In this document: in pieces, positions 53,772 to 62,042 of the stretch
Numbering within the stretch: position 1 is the first letter of the stretch
Layout: the number at the start of each line of letters is the position of its first letter
Assembly: GCF_020614395.1 (NCBI RefSeq)
Contig: NZ_CP085324.1
Span: 62,001-126,000, forward strand
Length of the DNA: 64,000 bases
From: Salarchaeum japonicum
GTDB lineage: Archaea; Halobacteriota; Halobacteria; Halobacteriales; Halobacteriaceae
Reading direction: 5' to 3'
Position numbers and translations under genes: made by a program
The notes under the pieces: generated by a model
What the model saw: the letters and a program-made list of their open reading frames with translations, nothing else
The model's database searches: none
Told to the model about the DNA's origin: nothing

Positions 53772-54964
53772 CGTTCGGCCTCCGCGCCGGTGGTCTGCGA
53801 CCGGTGGCGCTCGACCGCCGCCTCCTGCGTCTCGTCCTCCGGATAGAGGAGGCAGGCGGCCTCGTGGTCGTCGTTCGCTTCGTTCACGTCCACGAGGACG
53901 GGGTGGACGTGGTCGCACTCGTCGAACGCCTTCGGGCACCGCGGCGCGAACCGGCAGTACGTCGCGGGCTCGTTCGGCGTCTCGACGTCGCCCTCGATGA
54001 TGCTGAGACGGTCGCCGCCCGTGTTCCGCGAGGGAATGCTGTCCAGCAGGCCCTGCGTGTACGGATGCTTGGGGTTCCCGAACAGCTCCTCGGCGCTCGC
54101 GCGCTCCACGAGTTCGCCCGCGTACATCACGTTCACGCGGTCGCAGATTTCGGCGACGACCCCCATGTCGTGCGTGATGAACATGATGGAGAGGTCGCGT
54201 TCTTTCTGCAACTCCTTCAGGAGTTCCAGAATCTGCGCCTGAATCGTCACGTCGAGCGCCGTCGTCGGCTCGTCACAGATGAGGAGTTCGGGGTCGCAGG
54301 CGAGCGCCGTCGCGATGACCGCGCGCTGACGCATCCCGCCCGAGAACTCGTGCGGGTACTCGTTCACGCGCCGGGGCGCGTCCGGAATCCCGACCGCTTC
54401 GAGGAGTTCGATGGCCTCCCGGGTCGCCTCCCGGCCGCGCAGGCCCTGGTGGAGCTTGAGCGCTTCCTTGATCTGGTTTCCGACCGTGTAGACGGGGTTG
54501 AGGCTCGTGAGCGGGTCCTGGAACACCATCGAGATGGCGCTCCCGCGGAGGCGCTGGCGCGCGTTCTCCGGCATGTTCGCCACGTCCACGTAGCCCGCGG
54601 TGACCGTGCCGTCCGCGTCGCGTTCCTCCACGACGACGAAGTCGTCGTCCCCGACGGTGTCGCCGTCGGTGCGGTCGGCGGTCGAGCGACTGTACCGGTC
54701 GGCGAACTTCCGCACCGTCTCGATGCCGCGGTACTTGATGTGGCCGTCCGTTATCTTTCCGGGACTCTCGACGAGCCCCATGATGGAGCGCGCGGTGACA
54801 GACTTCCCGCTCCCGGACTCGCCGACGATGCCGACGGTCTCGCCGTACCCGATGTCGAACGAGACGCCGTCCGCCGCGCGAATCGTCTCCTTGTCGGTGA
54901 AGAACGCCGTGTGGAGGTCTTCGACGGACAGGATGGCGTCCGTGTCGGGGCGTGCGCGAGGCAT
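53768..54964 (-). CDS. Oligo/dipeptide ABC importer ATPase
   Basis: First ATPase (DppD-type), 398 residues. Walker A GESGSGKS (48-55), signature FSGGMRQR (207-214), Walker [13 protein letters not shown] (227-238). Between Walker A and the Q-loop VFQDP (147-151) is an insert of about 45-50 residues (about 82-130) absent from typical family members. C-terminal [11 protein letters not shown] is the usual Cys motif. ATG 54964 or GTG 54967 (overlap with the permease stop) both fit. Confidence 0.93.
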   Translation of the reverse strand: MPRARPDTDAILSVEDLHTAFFTDKETIRAADGVSFDIGYGETVGIVGESGSGKSVTARSIMGLVESPGKITDGHIKYRGIETVRKFADRYSRSTADRTDGDTVGDDDFVVVEERDADGTVTAGYVDVANMPENARQRLRGSAISMVFQDPLTSLNPVYTVGNQIKEALKLHQGLRGREATREAIELLEAVGIPDAPRRVNEYPHEFSGGMRQRAVIATALACDPELLICDEPTTALDVTIQAQILELLKELQKERDLSIMFITHDMGVVAEICDRVNVMYAGELVERASAEELFGNPKHPYTQGLLDSIPSRNTGGDRLSIIEGDVETPNEPATYCRFAPRCPKAFDECDHVHPVLVDVNEANDDHEAACLLYPEDETQEAAVERHRSQTTGAEAER

Positions 54965-56442
54965 CACGCACCACCCCCGGTCGCGGCGACCTCGTCGGCG
55001 CTCCCGCCTTCGCTCTGCGGGTCGATGGCGTCACGGATGCCGTCGCCGAGCGCGTTGAACCCGACGACGACCGTCGTGATGGCGAGTCCCGGCAGCACCG
55101 AGATGTGCCAGGAGTCCGAGATGATGTAGTTCTGGCCGACCGAGACGGCGCGCCCCCACTCGGGCGTCGGCGGTTGCACGCCGATGCCGATGTAGGAGAG
55201 GCCGGCGGTCGCGATCATGTACCCGCCCATGCTCATCGACGCGTAGATGAGGAGGTAGCCGACGATGTAGGGCGCGACGTGCTTGCGCATCAGCACGTCC
55301 GCGCGCTCACCGAAGGACTCCGCGGCGTCGACCCACTCGTTCTCCACGGTCTGGAACGCCGGGCCGCGAACCGCGCGCCACAGCCCCGTCCACCCCCAGA
55401 TTCCGAAGATGAGCGCGAGGACGAACGCGCCGCTGTATATTTCGGATATCCACGTGTCGCCGAGCGCGACGCTGAGCATGATGAGCACGAGGAGCTGGGG
55501 CATCGCCTGGAACGAGTCACTCACGAGCACGGTCGCGAGGTCGAACACGCCCTTGTAGTACGCGGACATCAGCGCGAGCGACACCGCGATACCGCCCGCG
55601 ATGGTGATGGCGACCAGGCCGATGAACAGGCTCACCCGCGCCCCGTACGCCATGAACGTGAACAAGTCCTTTCCTGATATCAGCGTGCCGAACGGATGGA
55701 ATCGGTCGTGGGGGTCGTAGGAACCGATACCGAAGTTCTGACTGTCGCCCTGGGACTTCGAGGCGATGTTCGCCGCGCCCACCGTCACGGTCTGCACGCT
55801 CCCGGAGGCTTCGTCGTAGTACTGCACCTGGTGGCTGTACGGGTTCTCGATGTTCGCGTTCGCCGTCGTCGGACTGACGGTCGGCGCGAAGATGGCCATG
55901 ACGATGAACAGGAAGACGACGACCAATCCGAACGTCCCCCACGAGTGCCCGCGGAGCCGGTCTATCATGTCGTCGGTCGGCGTCCACGCCGCGTACCGGT
56001 AGTGCTCGCGGAACACGAGGTAGCCGCGCCACACCCAGTAGAGCACGAAGAACGCGTACGCGTACACGACGACGAGGCGGAGCGCCCACGCGAACGCCGG
56101 CGACAGCCCGAGGAACGTGTTCTCCCAGGAACCGTCGGGCATCTGGTAGCCCTGGTTCGGGATGACGCTCCGGTCGAGCAGCGTCGGCAGGCCGTCCACG
56201 GCCGCGCCCGCGTCGGCGACGACGCCGAGCACGCCGCCGAGCGGCCCCGAGATGACGCTCGGGAGCGCGCCGAGCAGGGGTTCCGTGATGACGTCGTACG
56301 GGAGCGCCATCACGAACCCGGCGAGCGCGCCGAGTTCGAGGGCGATGAGCGCCACGAACACGCCCGCCCAGATGGCGGCGGGCCGCGGGTTCGCCTTGAT
56401 TCGGTCTGCCAGCGGTTGGTCCGAGTAGTCCGTTGCAGCCAT
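54964..56442 (-). CDS. Oligo/dipeptide ABC importer permease (DppC-type), N-terminally extended
   Basis: 492 residues, against about 300 for the family. The standard permease core starts near residue 180 and contains the signature ending in AAESFGERADVLMRKHVAP and a C-terminal TPEWGRAVS. The first ~170 residues add three or more hydrophobic segments (about 20-45, 60-80, 115-142). One nt separates it from the upstream permease gene. Confidence 0.92.
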   Translation of the reverse strand: MAATDYSDQPLADRIKANPRPAAIWAGVFVALIALELGALAGFVMALPYDVITEPLLGALPSVISGPLGGVLGVVADAGAAVDGLPTLLDRSVIPNQGYQMPDGSWENTFLGLSPAFAWALRLVVVYAYAFFVLYWVWRGYLVFREHYRYAAWTPTDDMIDRLRGHSWGTFGLVVVFLFIVMAIFAPTVSPTTANANIENPYSHQVQYYDEASGSVQTVTVGAANIASKSQGDSQNFGIGSYDPHDRFHPFGTLISGKDLFTFMAYGARVSLFIGLVAITIAGGIAVSLALMSAYYKGVFDLATVLVSDSFQAMPQLLVLIMLSVALGDTWISEIYSGAFVLALIFGIWGWTGLWRAVRGPAFQTVENEWVDAAESFGERADVLMRKHVAPYIVGYLLIYASMSMGGYMIATAGLSYIGIGVQPPTPEWGRAVSVGQNYIISDSWHISVLPGLAITTVVVGFNALGDGIRDAIDPQSEGGSADEVAATGGGA

Positions 56443-56443
56443 A

Positions 56444-57541
56444 CTATTGTCCCTCGAAACCGACCCGTGGGTCGATTATCGTGTAGAGGATGTCTTGAAC
56501 GATGTTCATGATGACGAGCAGCAGGATGAAGACGTACATGAGCGCGCTCGCGAGCGGGATGTCGCCGTTCATCATCGATTGCAGGAACACGTAGCCGATG
56601 CCGTTGATGGCGAACACGTACTCGATGAGCACGCTCCCGCCGACGAGCACGAACGCCTCCGCCGTGATGACGGGCACCAGGGGGATGAGGGCGTTCCGGA
56701 AGATGTGCTTCCAGACGATGGTGCGCGGCGGCAGGCCCTTCGCCTTCGCCATCTCGACGTAGTTCGAGTTCTTCGATTCGAGCATCGCGGTGCGGCCGAT
56801 ACGCATCTCGTTCCCCATCGACGCCGACCCGAGCACGATGGACGCCGGGAGGATTTTCTTCGTCGCCGCGAGGAGGTTCTCCCAGTTCGGCATCGGCAGG
56901 CCGAGCGTCGTGTTCGGCCCGAGGAGCTGGCTCAGGTCGGGCGGCCCGATGACTTTCGTCTGGACGACCCAGGTCTCCCAGTTGAACGGCTGGATGCCGC
57001 TGACGGCGGGGAGGCTGTTGAGGAAGTTCGCGATGCCGACGGTCGCGCCCTGCGAACTGGACAGGAACTGCATGATGATGACCGCGAGCCAGAAGTTCGG
57101 CATCGCACGCCAGACGATACCGCTGAAGGAGGCGGTGTAGTCGCCGAGCGTGTTCGGGTTGAGTCCCGCGTAGAACCCGAGCGGTATCCCGATGAACAGC
57201 GGGATGAGAACCGCCCACGCCCCCATCCACATCGTCCGGGGGAGGAATTGGACGACGATTTCGAAGGCGGGCGTCGAGGGCGAGAACACGTAGGACTGCC
57301 CGAGGTTGAACGTCAGGAGGTCGGCCATGAAGTCGAAGTAGCGACTCCAGAGCGGTTCGTTCAGGTTCAATTTCCGTCGAATCTCCGCGGCGGCGGGACC
57401 GTTCGCGTTCCCGCGCCCGAGGATCGCCGAAACCGGGTCGATCGGCCCTGCGTACAGGATGATGAACGTCAGGGACGTCCCGAAGATGACGACGGGAATC
57501 GAGAGGAGGATTCGTTTGAGGAGGTAGGCGAGCCTGTTCAT
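56444..57541 (-). CDS. Oligo/dipeptide ABC importer permease (DppB-type)
   Basis: 365 residues with about six hydrophobic segments. Starts MNRLAYLLKRILLSIPVVIF; the conserved EIRRKLNLNEPLWSRY and GTAMLESKNSNYVEMAKAKGL-like segment (split) is the ATPase-contact loop. ATG 57541. First permease gene after the binding-protein gene, separated from it by a T-rich gap. Confidence 0.94.
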   Translation of the reverse strand: MNRLAYLLKRILLSIPVVIFGTSLTFIILYAGPIDPVSAILGRGNANGPAAAEIRRKLNLNEPLWSRYFDFMADLLTFNLGQSYVFSPSTPAFEIVVQFLPRTMWMGAWAVLIPLFIGIPLGFYAGLNPNTLGDYTASFSGIVWRAMPNFWLAVIIMQFLSSSQGATVGIANFLNSLPAVSGIQPFNWETWVVQTKVIGPPDLSQLLGPNTTLGLPMPNWENLLAATKKILPASIVLGSASMGNEMRIGRTAMLESKNSNYVEMAKAKGLPPRTIVWKHIFRNALIPLVPVITAEAFVLVGGSVLIEYVFAINGIGYVFLQSMMNGDIPLASALMYVFILLLVIMNIVQDILYTIIDPRVGFEGQ

Positions 57542-57660
57542 GGCTCTACCCACCGCCCCGTGCCAACCACTTCCATGTTGCGTGCGGTATTGTAGCCCGT
57601 GAGCCGTAATTAGGCCTGTCGCTTTAGGTTTCCATTCGTCCGGATAAATGCGTGGCTACC

Positions 57661-57690
57661 CGCAGAAAATAAATAAACGAGTCGTGTTTC
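57661..57690 (-). terminator. T-rich partial terminator after the binding-protein gene
   Basis: On the minus strand the 35 nt after the stop at 57696 contain cgtttatttattttctg. It would let the binding protein be made in excess over the permeases and ATPases downstream. Confidence 0.45.
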
Positions 57691-57695
57691 TTTTG

Positions 57696-59534
57696 TTACT
57701 CGTACTGGCCGCGGTCGCCGATGGAGACCTGGTTGAACTTCGTCGCGGCCGTGCCCATCGGGCCGACGCGCGGCTTGTCCACCCAGGGGTACGACATGTG
57801 CTCCGCGTTCACGTGGAAGCAGTTGATGAACACCGCGTCCTCCCAGTTCGCCTTCTCCATGTCGACGTAGGCCTCGGCACGCGCCTGCTGCGCTTCCTCG
57901 GTCAGGCCGTAGTTCTCCGTGATGGTGTTCCAGGCTTCGCGGGCCGTCTCGGCCGCGTCCGTCCCCTCCCAGTTCGTGTAGGAGACAGCGTTGTCCTGGT
58001 CGACCTGCGAGAACTGCGGGGCCATAAGCTGGAGGAAGTTGTCGCCGCCGGGGTAGTCCGCGCCCCAGCCCAGCGTGTAGCCTTCGAGGTTGCCGTTGCG
58101 GCCGCGCTCCGTGAGCGTCGCGAACGGAACCTGCTCGTAGTTCATCTTGATGTGGCAGGACGCGAGCTTATCACGCATGAGCTTCGTCTCCTCAGACCAC
58201 GTCTGGGACTGGTAGGAGGTCATGGTGAACTCGTACTTGTTGTCCTCGCTGTATCCGGCGTCCTCCATGACCTCGCGGGCCTTCTGGAGCATCGTCTCCG
58301 CCGCCTGGTTCTCACCGTACCCGTACGGGTAGTCCTGGGCCGCCTCGTTGTAGGCGGACGCGCCGCCGGGGTAGAGACCCGGGGGCAGGAAGAAGTACGC
58401 GGGCTTGTACGGACGGCCGAACACCGTGTTGACCATCTGGCGCGCGCTGAACGCGTACGCGAACGCCTGCCGCGCGGGCTTGATGACCTCGTCCGTGTTG
58501 AACGCGTAGTAGTACGTCGTGAGTTCGGACGTGCGGTAGTAGTCCGCGGTCATGTCGTTGACGAGCGGACCGTACGTCCCGTAGGGGTGGCCGTTCTCGT
58601 CCGTCCCCTCGATGGTGATCTTGTTCGAGTCGTACTTCGAGGACGGGACGTACGGGTGGTCGGCGTTGACGTTCTTCGTCGCGTACGTGTACTGGGCGTT
58701 CGTCTTCTCGACGATCTGGAAGTGGACGCCCGCGACGTTCGCGGTCTCGCCGTGGAAGTCGTCGTAGCGTTCGAGGGTCGCTTCGGTACCCTTCGTCCAC
58801 TTACCGAGCGTGAACGGACCGGTACCCATCGGGCTCTCGGTCGCGTACTCGGACTGGCTGACCTCGCCGCCGTAGCCGTCGATGTCGCCGACGTAGCCCT
58901 CCTTCTGGGCCGCGAAGGGGTCGTACGCCATCATTTCGAGCGCCGCGTAGAACGGCTGGTTGAGCTCGACGCGGAACGTGGTCTGGTCGACGGCTTCGAC
59001 GCCGAGCGAGCCGGAGACGTAGGAGCCGTCGTCGTTCGTCTCGTGCGTGACGCCGAGCACGTTCAGGAGGAACGAGGCGCGGCGGCTGCTGTCGGAGGCC
59101 GCGAGGCGCTCCCACGAGTACACCATGTCGGACGCCGTGAACGACGAGCCGTCGTGGAACGTCACGTCCTCCTTGAGGTTGAACGTGAGGACGGTGCTGT
59201 CGTCGTTGAGGTCGTAGCCCGTCGCGAGGAAGGTCTCCGCCGTCGTGTACGCGTTCGGATAGACGGTCAGCGTATCGTAGAGCTGGTGGATGAGATACGC
59301 GGACGCCTCGTCCGTCGAGGCGACGGGGTCGAGCGTCGTGATGGTGGAGTTGGTCATCCGGTACGTCTTGTCCGAACTCCCGCTCTCGCCGTCGTCGGTC
59401 GTCGTACCCGAAGTCGTGGTGTCCTCCGTCGTCGTGTCCGAGCTGCCGGAACAGCCCGCGAGCGCGGCTGCTGTCGCCGCGCCGCCGGTCGCTTGCAGGA
59501 AGCGACGCCGGCTGACGTTGTCATTGTCTGTCAT
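57696..59534 (-). CDS. Oligo/dipeptide ABC importer binding lipoprotein, Tat-exported
   Basis: 612-residue solute-binding protein (family 5). N-terminus with twin-arginine motif SRRRFLQATGG and lipobox ALAGCSG (Cys-28), so it is a Tat-exported, lipid-anchored protein. A Thr/Ser/Asp-rich spacer (about 30-52) precedes the SBP_bac_5 domain, with NLKEDVTFHDGSSFTASDMV typical of peptide/nickel-binding proteins. ATG 59534; a minus-strand TATA (complement of tgataaac at about 59562-59569) is about 32 nt upstream. The ligand may be oligopeptides or another solute. Confidence 0.94.
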   Translation of the reverse strand: MTDNDNVSRRRFLQATGGAATAAALAGCSGSSDTTTEDTTTSGTTTDDGESGSSDKTYRMTNSTITTLDPVASTDEASAYLIHQLYDTLTVYPNAYTTAETFLATGYDLNDDSTVLTFNLKEDVTFHDGSSFTASDMVYSWERLAASDSSRRASFLLNVLGVTHETNDDGSYVSGSLGVEAVDQTTFRVELNQPFYAALEMMAYDPFAAQKEGYVGDIDGYGGEVSQSEYATESPMGTGPFTLGKWTKGTEATLERYDDFHGETANVAGVHFQIVEKTNAQYTYATKNVNADHPYVPSSKYDSNKITIEGTDENGHPYGTYGPLVNDMTADYYRTSELTTYYYAFNTDEVIKPARQAFAYAFSARQMVNTVFGRPYKPAYFFLPPGLYPGGASAYNEAAQDYPYGYGENQAAETMLQKAREVMEDAGYSEDNKYEFTMTSYQSQTWSEETKLMRDKLASCHIKMNYEQVPFATLTERGRNGNLEGYTLGWGADYPGGDNFLQLMAPQFSQVDQDNAVSYTNWEGTDAAETAREAWNTITENYGLTEEAQQARAEAYVDMEKANWEDAVFINCFHVNAEHMSYPWVDKPRVGPMGTAATKFNQVSIGDRGQYE

Positions 59535-59673
59535 CCGGGCAGGTATTGCCACCCTACTGTGATAAACTTGCTGATTTGAGGGTTTCGCCTGGGTATGCTG
59601 GCAATCTATCGATAAACTCCCTCGGTTCCTGACTATTGGTAACTCTTGACGCGGCAACTGTCGGAACGACGGG

Positions 59674-59681
59674 GTTAAATA
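59674..59681 (+). promoter_or_regulatory. TATA box of the 54-residue protein gene
   Basis: gttaaata is centred 29 nt before the ATG at 59707. The remaining part of 59535-59673 is shared upstream sequence with the divergent binding-protein gene. Confidence 0.55.
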
Positions 59682-59706
59682 GGACTGTTACTTTGTACCA
59701 TACGTC

Positions 59707-59871
59707 ATGGCAACCTCTGCCACTGCCGTCCCGGCCGCCGGCGCTGATGTGATGGCCTCGATAGACGACGAGGGCACGGAAGAGCGCCTCGTCATCGCAG
59801 ACGTCTCCCGCGACGACGCGTGGGTAACCATCGGCGCACGGGACGCAGCGCCGCTCGCCGAGTGGCGATAA
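59707..59871 (+). CDS. 54-residue conserved haloarchaeal protein
   Basis: Starts MATSATAVPAAGADVMASID and ends APLAEWR, with a central strand RLVIADVSRDDAWVTI. It has a TATA box at leaderless distance, and the composition is that of a real acidic haloarchaeal protein. I believe such short proteins are conserved in the group; function unknown. It precedes the PPC-domain gene by 35 nt. Confidence 0.7.
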   Translation: MATSATAVPAAGADVMASIDDEGTEERLVIADVSRDDAWVTIGARDAAPLAEWR

Positions 59872-59906
59872 CGCACTTTTTTCCCGACTCCCCGACTCTC
59901 CCCGGT

Positions 59907-60326
59907 ATGGAATACCGCGAAGTCACCACGAACCGGGAGTTCCTCGCGCGCCTCGACCACGGCGCGGACTGGCGCGAGGAGATAGAGGGCCTCGCCCGCG
60001 ACGAGGGCATCGAGGCCGGCTGGTTCGTCGCGATGGGTGCCGTGCAGGACGCCGAACTCTGGTACTACGACCAGGACGAGTTCGAGTACAAGCCCGCGCG
60101 GTTCGACGAACCCCTGGAGGTCGCGGCGTGCGTCGGGAACGTCTCCCTCCTCGACGGCGACGTGTTCGCGCACACCCACGCGGTGCTCTCCCGGAAGTCG
60201 GGGCAGGCGCTCGCCGGCCACCTCGACCGCGCGACGGTGTTCGCGGGCGAGGTCTCCCTCCGCGAGTTCGAGACGCCGCTCGAACGCGAGCACGACGACG
60301 TGACCGACCTCGACCTCTGGCTGTAG
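59907..60326 (+). CDS. PPC/DUF296 domain protein
   Basis: 139 residues forming one PPC (plants and prokaryotes conserved) domain: MEYREVTTNREFLARLDHGA, IEAGWFVAMGAVQDAELWYYD, GNVSLLDGDVFAHTHAVLS (metal-binding type His pair) and the C-terminal VFAGEVSLREFET. In plants the domain is linked to AT-hook DNA binding, but no AT-hook is present here, so DNA binding is not implied by the sequence. ATG 59907. Confidence 0.88.
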   Translation: MEYREVTTNREFLARLDHGADWREEIEGLARDEGIEAGWFVAMGAVQDAELWYYDQDEFEYKPARFDEPLEVAACVGNVSLLDGDVFAHTHAVLSRKSGQALAGHLDRATVFAGEVSLREFETPLEREHDDVTDLDLWL

Positions 60327-60412
60327 CGCGGGCGTGGGTATCCCCATCCCCCGAGCGAGCGAAAAATACACGATTGTGGGTATTATGGGTGGTGTTCGGC
60401 GGCGACAATTCA

Positions 60413-60422
60413 TGCACGTGCA
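60413..60422. promoter_or_regulatory. perfect palindrome tgcacgtgca upstream of serA
   Basis: The 10-bp palindrome ends 4 nt before the TATA-like cctttagg (60427-60434), where an activator or repressor would contact the basal factors. Upstream 60327-60412 otherwise has no gene. Confidence 0.4.
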
Positions 60423-60426
60423 GAAA

Positions 60427-60434
60427 CCTTTAGG
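60427..60434 (+). promoter_or_regulatory. TATA box of serA
   Basis: cctttagg is centred about 29 nt before the ATG at 60459, supporting a leaderless transcript from that start. Confidence 0.5.
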
Positions 60435-60458
60435 CGGGTGGGCCGATTCCACAACGAC

Positions 60459-62042
60459 ATGAAGGTACTCGTCACGGACCCCATCGCGGACGCCGGTCTG
60501 GAGCGACTGCGCGACGCAGGCCACGACGTGGTCGAAGCCTACGAAATCGAGGGCGACGCCCTCCTCGACGCCGTCGCCGACGCGAACGGCCTCATCGTCC
60601 GCTCCGGCACCGAAGTCACCCGCGAGGTGTTCGAACACGCGCCCGACCTCCAGATCGTCGGCCGCGCCGGCATCGGCGTGGACAACATCGACATCGACGC
60701 CGCCACCGACCACGGCGTCATCGTCGCGAACGCCCCCGAGGGCAACGTCCGCGCCGCCGCCGAACACACCGTCGCGATGATGTTCGCCACCGCCCGCTCC
60801 ATCCCGCAAGCCCACGCTCGCCTCACCGACGGCGAGTGGGCGAAAGGCGACTTCCTCGGCACCGAACTCAACGGCAAAACCCTCGGCATCGTCGGATTGG
60901 GCCGCGTCGGCCAGGAGGTCGCGAAACGCCTCGGTAGCGTGGGCCTGGACCTCGTCGCCTACGACCCCTACATCGGGGAAGACCGCGCGAACCAGCTCGG
61001 CGCGGAGCTCGTCGACCTTGACGACTGCCTCGACGCCGCGGACTTCGTCACCGTCCACGTCCCGCTCACGGACGAGACCCACCACCTCATCGGCGAGGAC
61101 GAACTCGCGCAAATCGAGGGCGGCTACCTCGTGAACGTCGCACGCGGCGGCGTCGTGGACGAGGACGCGCTCGCCGACGCCGTCGATGACGGCGTGCTGA
61201 AGGGCGCGGCGCTCGACGTGTTCGAGGACGAACCGCTCCCCGCCGACTCCCCCCTGCTCGACGCCGAGGACATCATCACCACCCCCCACCTCGGCGCGTC
61301 CACGGAGGCCGCCCAGGAGCACGTCGCCACCACCACCGCAGACCAGGTCGTCGCGGCGCTCGCGAACCAGCCCGTCCTGAACGCCTTGAACGCGCCGAGC
61401 GTGGACGAGACCGCGTACGAGCGCATCGAGCCGTACATCGAACTCGCCGAGACCGCGGGGAAGGTCGCCGCCCAGCTGTTCGGCGAGCGCATCGACCGCA
61501 TCGAGGTGACGTACGCCGGCGACATCGCGGACGAAGACCTCGACCTCGTGACCGCGAGCGCGCAGAAGGGCGTCTTCGAACCCCTTGAGTGGAACGTGAA
61601 CGCCGTCAACGCCCCCCGGGTCGCCGAGGAGCGCGGCATCGACGTGACCGAATCCAAGACCCACACGACCGAGGACTTCCAGAGCCTCCTCACCGTCACC
61701 GTCGGCGTCGACGACCGCGAACTCTCCGTCTCCGGCACGCTGTTCACGGGCGACGAACCCCGCATCGTCTCCATCGACGGCTACCGCGTGGACGCCATCC
61801 CGCACGGCACGATGCTCGTCGCGCGCAACCGCGACGAACCCGGCGTCATCGGCCTCATCGGCACCGTGCTCGGCGAGAGCGACATCAACATCGCCGGGAT
61901 GTTCAACGCCCGCGAAACCATCGGCGGCGAAGCCCTCACCGTCTACAACCTCGACAACCCCGTTCCCGAGGACGTGCGCGACGACCTCGTCGCGGACGAC
62001 CGCATCATCTCCGTCCAGGAGATCGACCTGAACGGCGACTAA
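60459..62042 (+). CDS. serA: D-3-phosphoglycerate dehydrogenase
   Basis: First step of serine synthesis: 3-phosphoglycerate to 3-phosphohydroxypyruvate. 527 residues, the long type. Substrate domain, then Rossmann GIVGLGRVGQEVAKRLGS (about 146-163), catalytic Arg in NVARGGVVDEDAL, and Glu/His in DVFEDEPLP and TPHLGASTEAAQEH. The intervening (ASB) domain (about 320-450) and C-terminal ACT domain (about 452-527, DEPGVIGLIGTVLGESDINI) allow serine feedback. The stop shares CTAA with the convergent kinase. Confidence 0.95.
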   Translation: MKVLVTDPIADAGLERLRDAGHDVVEAYEIEGDALLDAVADANGLIVRSGTEVTREVFEHAPDLQIVGRAGIGVDNIDIDAATDHGVIVANAPEGNVRAAAEHTVAMMFATARSIPQAHARLTDGEWAKGDFLGTELNGKTLGIVGLGRVGQEVAKRLGSVGLDLVAYDPYIGEDRANQLGAELVDLDDCLDAADFVTVHVPLTDETHHLIGEDELAQIEGGYLVNVARGGVVDEDALADAVDDGVLKGAALDVFEDEPLPADSPLLDAEDIITTPHLGASTEAAQEHVATTTADQVVAALANQPVLNALNAPSVDETAYERIEPYIELAETAGKVAAQLFGERIDRIEVTYAGDIADEDLDLVTASAQKGVFEPLEWNVNAVNAPRVAEERGIDVTESKTHTTEDFQSLLTVTVGVDDRELSVSGTLFTGDEPRIVSIDGYRVDAIPHGTMLVARNRDEPGVIGLIGTVLGESDINIAGMFNARETIGGEALTVYNLDNPVPEDVRDDLVADDRIISVQEIDLNGD

